Shown: positions 6,938-8,054 of the stretch, piece by piece
How positions within the stretch are numbered: position 1 is the first letter of the stretch
How the letters are laid out: each line of letters starts with the position of its first letter
Assembly: GCA_051961995.1 (NCBI GenBank)
Contig: JBQCCR010000006.1
Span: 1-8,054 of the forward strand
DNA: 8,054 bases
DNA from: 66-474 sp051961995
Lineage (GTDB): Bacteria; Pseudomonadota; Gammaproteobacteria; Xanthomonadales; Rhodanobacteraceae
Reading direction: 5' to 3'
Made by a program: the position numbers and the translations under genes
Notes under the pieces: model-generated
Databases searched by the model: none
What the model was told of the DNA's origin: nothing
What the model saw: the letters and a program-made list of their open reading frames with translations, nothing else

Positions 6938-7501
6938 ATGCCCTCCGACTTCCGCCCCTCCGCAGCCGTTTCCCGCAGCGCCCATTTCGAGGCCTGCGTG
7001 CTGCCGCATCTGGATGCCGCCTACAACCTCGCACGCTGGCTGGCGCGCGACGATGCGGACGCCCAGGATGTCGTGCAGGAGGCGATGCTGCGCGCATTCC
7101 GTTACTTCGAAAGCTTCCATGGTGGCGAAGCCCGCGTGTGGCTGTTGGCGATCGTGCGCAACACGTTCTACTCGTTGCGCGCCAAGAGCGCCTCCGACGA
7201 TGCGCATGAAACCTTCGACGACGATGCCCACGTCGTGATCGACGAACAGCCCTCGCCCGAAGCGCGCGCCCTGCTCGCCGTCGACGTCGATGCATTGCAG
7301 ACCGCGCTGGCCCACCTTCCGCACCCCTTGCGCGAAGCCATCGTGCTGCGCGAGCTGGAAGAATGCTCCTACAAGGAAATCTCGGCGATCACCGGCCAGA
7401 AGATCGGTACGGTGATGTCGCGCCTCGCCCGCGCACGCGAACGGCTGCGGTCCGAACTGTCCATCACTTTCACGGAGGCACGCCGTCATGATGTGCGATG
7501 A
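6938..7501 (+). CDS. ECF-family RNA polymerase sigma factor
   Basis: This is a group 4 (extracytoplasmic function) sigma factor that directs RNA polymerase to stress promoters. The 187 residues hold only the two core domains. Sigma-2 spans about 16-82, with DAQDVVQEAMLRAFRYFESF (41-60) and the helix ARVWLLAIVRNTFYSL (65-80). Sigma-4 spans about 120-173, with LREAIVLRELEECSYKEISA (131-150) and the recognition helix TGQKIGTVMSRLARARERLR (152-171). An acidic linker (about 85-108) joins them. No C-terminal extension domain is present. The ATG at 6938 has GAAGG 4 bases upstream and leaves a 19-residue lead before sigma-2; the frame is open back to 6830 but lacks family support there. The 3' end overlaps the anti-sigma gene by 14 bases, the usual arrangement for a sigma factor and its inhibitor. 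I cannot assign an ECF subgroup from sequence alone. Confidence 0.95.
   Translation: MPSDFRPSAAVSRSAHFEACVLPHLDAAYNLARWLARDDADAQDVVQEAMLRAFRYFESFHGGEARVWLLAIVRNTFYSLRAKSASDDAHETFDDDAHVVIDEQPSPEARALLAVDVDALQTALAHLPHPLREAIVLRELEECSYKEISAITGQKIGTVMSRLARARERLRSELSITFTEARRHDVR
7474..7478 (+). promoter_or_regulatory. Strong Shine-Dalgarno GGAGG of the anti-sigma gene, inside the sigma gene
   Basis: GGAGG lies within the last codons of the sigma gene, 9 bases before the ATG at 7488 (12 before the ATG at 7491). This favours 7488 as the start. It is a better site than the one before the sigma gene, which fits the need for anti-sigma factor to be made at least in equal amount. Confidence 0.7.
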
Positions 7502-8054
7502 CGCCAGGCTGCTTCTGCACGCCTATCTGGATAACGAACTGGATGCCGCGCAAAGCGTGGCCATCGATCGGCATATGCAAGGATGCGCCGCCTGCGCAGC
7601 GTTGCATGCGGACTACGCGCAGTTGCATGAGGGTTTTGCGCGCGCATCGCTATTTCGGCGCGCACCCGATACGTTGCGCAAAGCATGGTCCGCCGAACCG
7701 GTCGTGCCGCGCGCCGTGCGCGCACATCGTGCACCTGTTGCGTTGGCGATGGCGGCGGGATTCGTCGCCGCGCTGCTCATTGCCGCACCGGCGTGGTGGT
7801 ACACGCTGCATCGCGGTACTGGCCAGTCAGTCGACGAAGTGGTTTCCAGCCATATCCGCTCGATGCAGCCGCAACACCTGATGGACGTGATTTCCACCGA
7901 TCAGCACACGGTAAAGCCATGGTTCGACGGCAAGCTGGATTTTTCGCCGCGCGTGAAGGATCTGGCAAACCAGGGTTTTCCGCTCGTCGGCGGACGACTG
8001 GACGTGCTCGATGGCCGTACCGTGGCCGCACTGGTTTACCGGCGGCACCTGCAC
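7488..8054 (+). CDS. Zinc-binding (ZAS/zf-HC2) transmembrane anti-sigma factor, 3' end outside window
   Basis: This is the expected inhibitor of the ECF sigma factor just upstream. The frame is open for 189 codons to the last base with no stop, so the C-terminus is missing. The N-terminal cytoplasmic domain has the ZAS motif H29-x3-C33-x2-C36, and C3 lies 26 residues before H29. One hydrophobic segment (about 83-105, APVALAMAAGF onward, ending AWWY) should cross the inner membrane. The remaining visible part (106-189), with TVKPWFDGKLDFSP (146-159) and QGFPLVGGRLDVLDGR (166-181), would be periplasmic and sense or bind something there. The ATG at 7488 has GGAGG 9 bases upstream (7474-7478); a second ATG at 7491 follows directly. 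It overlaps the sigma gene by 14 bases, so translation is coupled and the two proteins should be made in balance. The signal that releases the sigma factor is not shown by the sequence. Confidence 0.93.
   Translation, partial: MMCDDARLLLHAYLDNELDAAQSVAIDRHMQGCAACAALHADYAQLHEGFARASLFRRAPDTLRKAWSAEPVVPRAVRAHRAPVALAMAAGFVAALLIAAPAWWYTLHRGTGQSVDEVVSSHIRSMQPQHLMDVISTDQHTVKPWFDGKLDFSPRVKDLANQGFPLVGGRLDVLDGRTVAALVYRRHLH

Noticed and set aside
7498..7881. A 127-codon plus-strand frame overlapping the anti-sigma gene
   Set aside because: It is in a different frame from the 189-codon anti-sigma reading frame, which has the zinc motif, membrane segment and ribosome-binding site.

Overview
The window is GC-rich, gene-dense proteobacterial chromosome. 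Protein-level resemblance (DeaD, RimJ and YgiD of the Escherichia coli type) and the short intergenic hairpin repeats built on GTTGGGGTGCAAACCCCAAC suggest a gammaproteobacterium of the Xanthomonadales/Rhodanobacteraceae kind. This placement is inference, because there is no rRNA or other marker gene. No tRNA, rRNA, CRISPR array, insertion sequence or phage gene was seen, and no stretch over 300 bases lacks a gene.

Left part (1-4557): a RhlE-like DEAD-box RNA helicase, cut off by the window start, reads rightward. It converges on a two-gene leftward unit, a short-chain dehydrogenase/reductase (SDR) followed 4 bases later by a RimJ-type N-acetyltransferase. A 26-bp perfect inverted repeat lies at the convergence. 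The SDR gene is divergent from deaD, a full-length cold-shock-type DEAD-box helicase with the C-terminal DbpA-like RNA-binding domain. The two share a roughly 110-base promoter region.

Middle (4531-5528): a second pair of the same repeats, in inverted orientation and about 130 bases apart, occupies the gap after deaD. The right-hand copy ends 6 bases before the start codon of a LigB/YgiD-type extradiol dioxygenase.

Right part (5515-8054): this is the most interesting region. Leftward, a Tat-exported calcineurin-like metallophosphoesterase is followed by a small exported type-1 copper protein (cupredoxin), with ATGA-overlapping start and stop. Divergently, an ECF sigma factor overlaps by 14 bases a membrane-anchored zinc-binding anti-sigma factor that runs off the window end. 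The 122-base gap between the two units carries the same two-block element, GGAATA-N16-GGTA(A/G)A, once on each strand and pointing outward. The simplest reading is a self-contained envelope stress module: the anti-sigma factor holds the sigma factor, and the released sigma factor fires both its own operon and the phosphoesterase-cupredoxin operon. The CHCC zinc ligands of the anti-sigma factor and the cupredoxin target point to a redox or copper signal, but the signal itself is inference.
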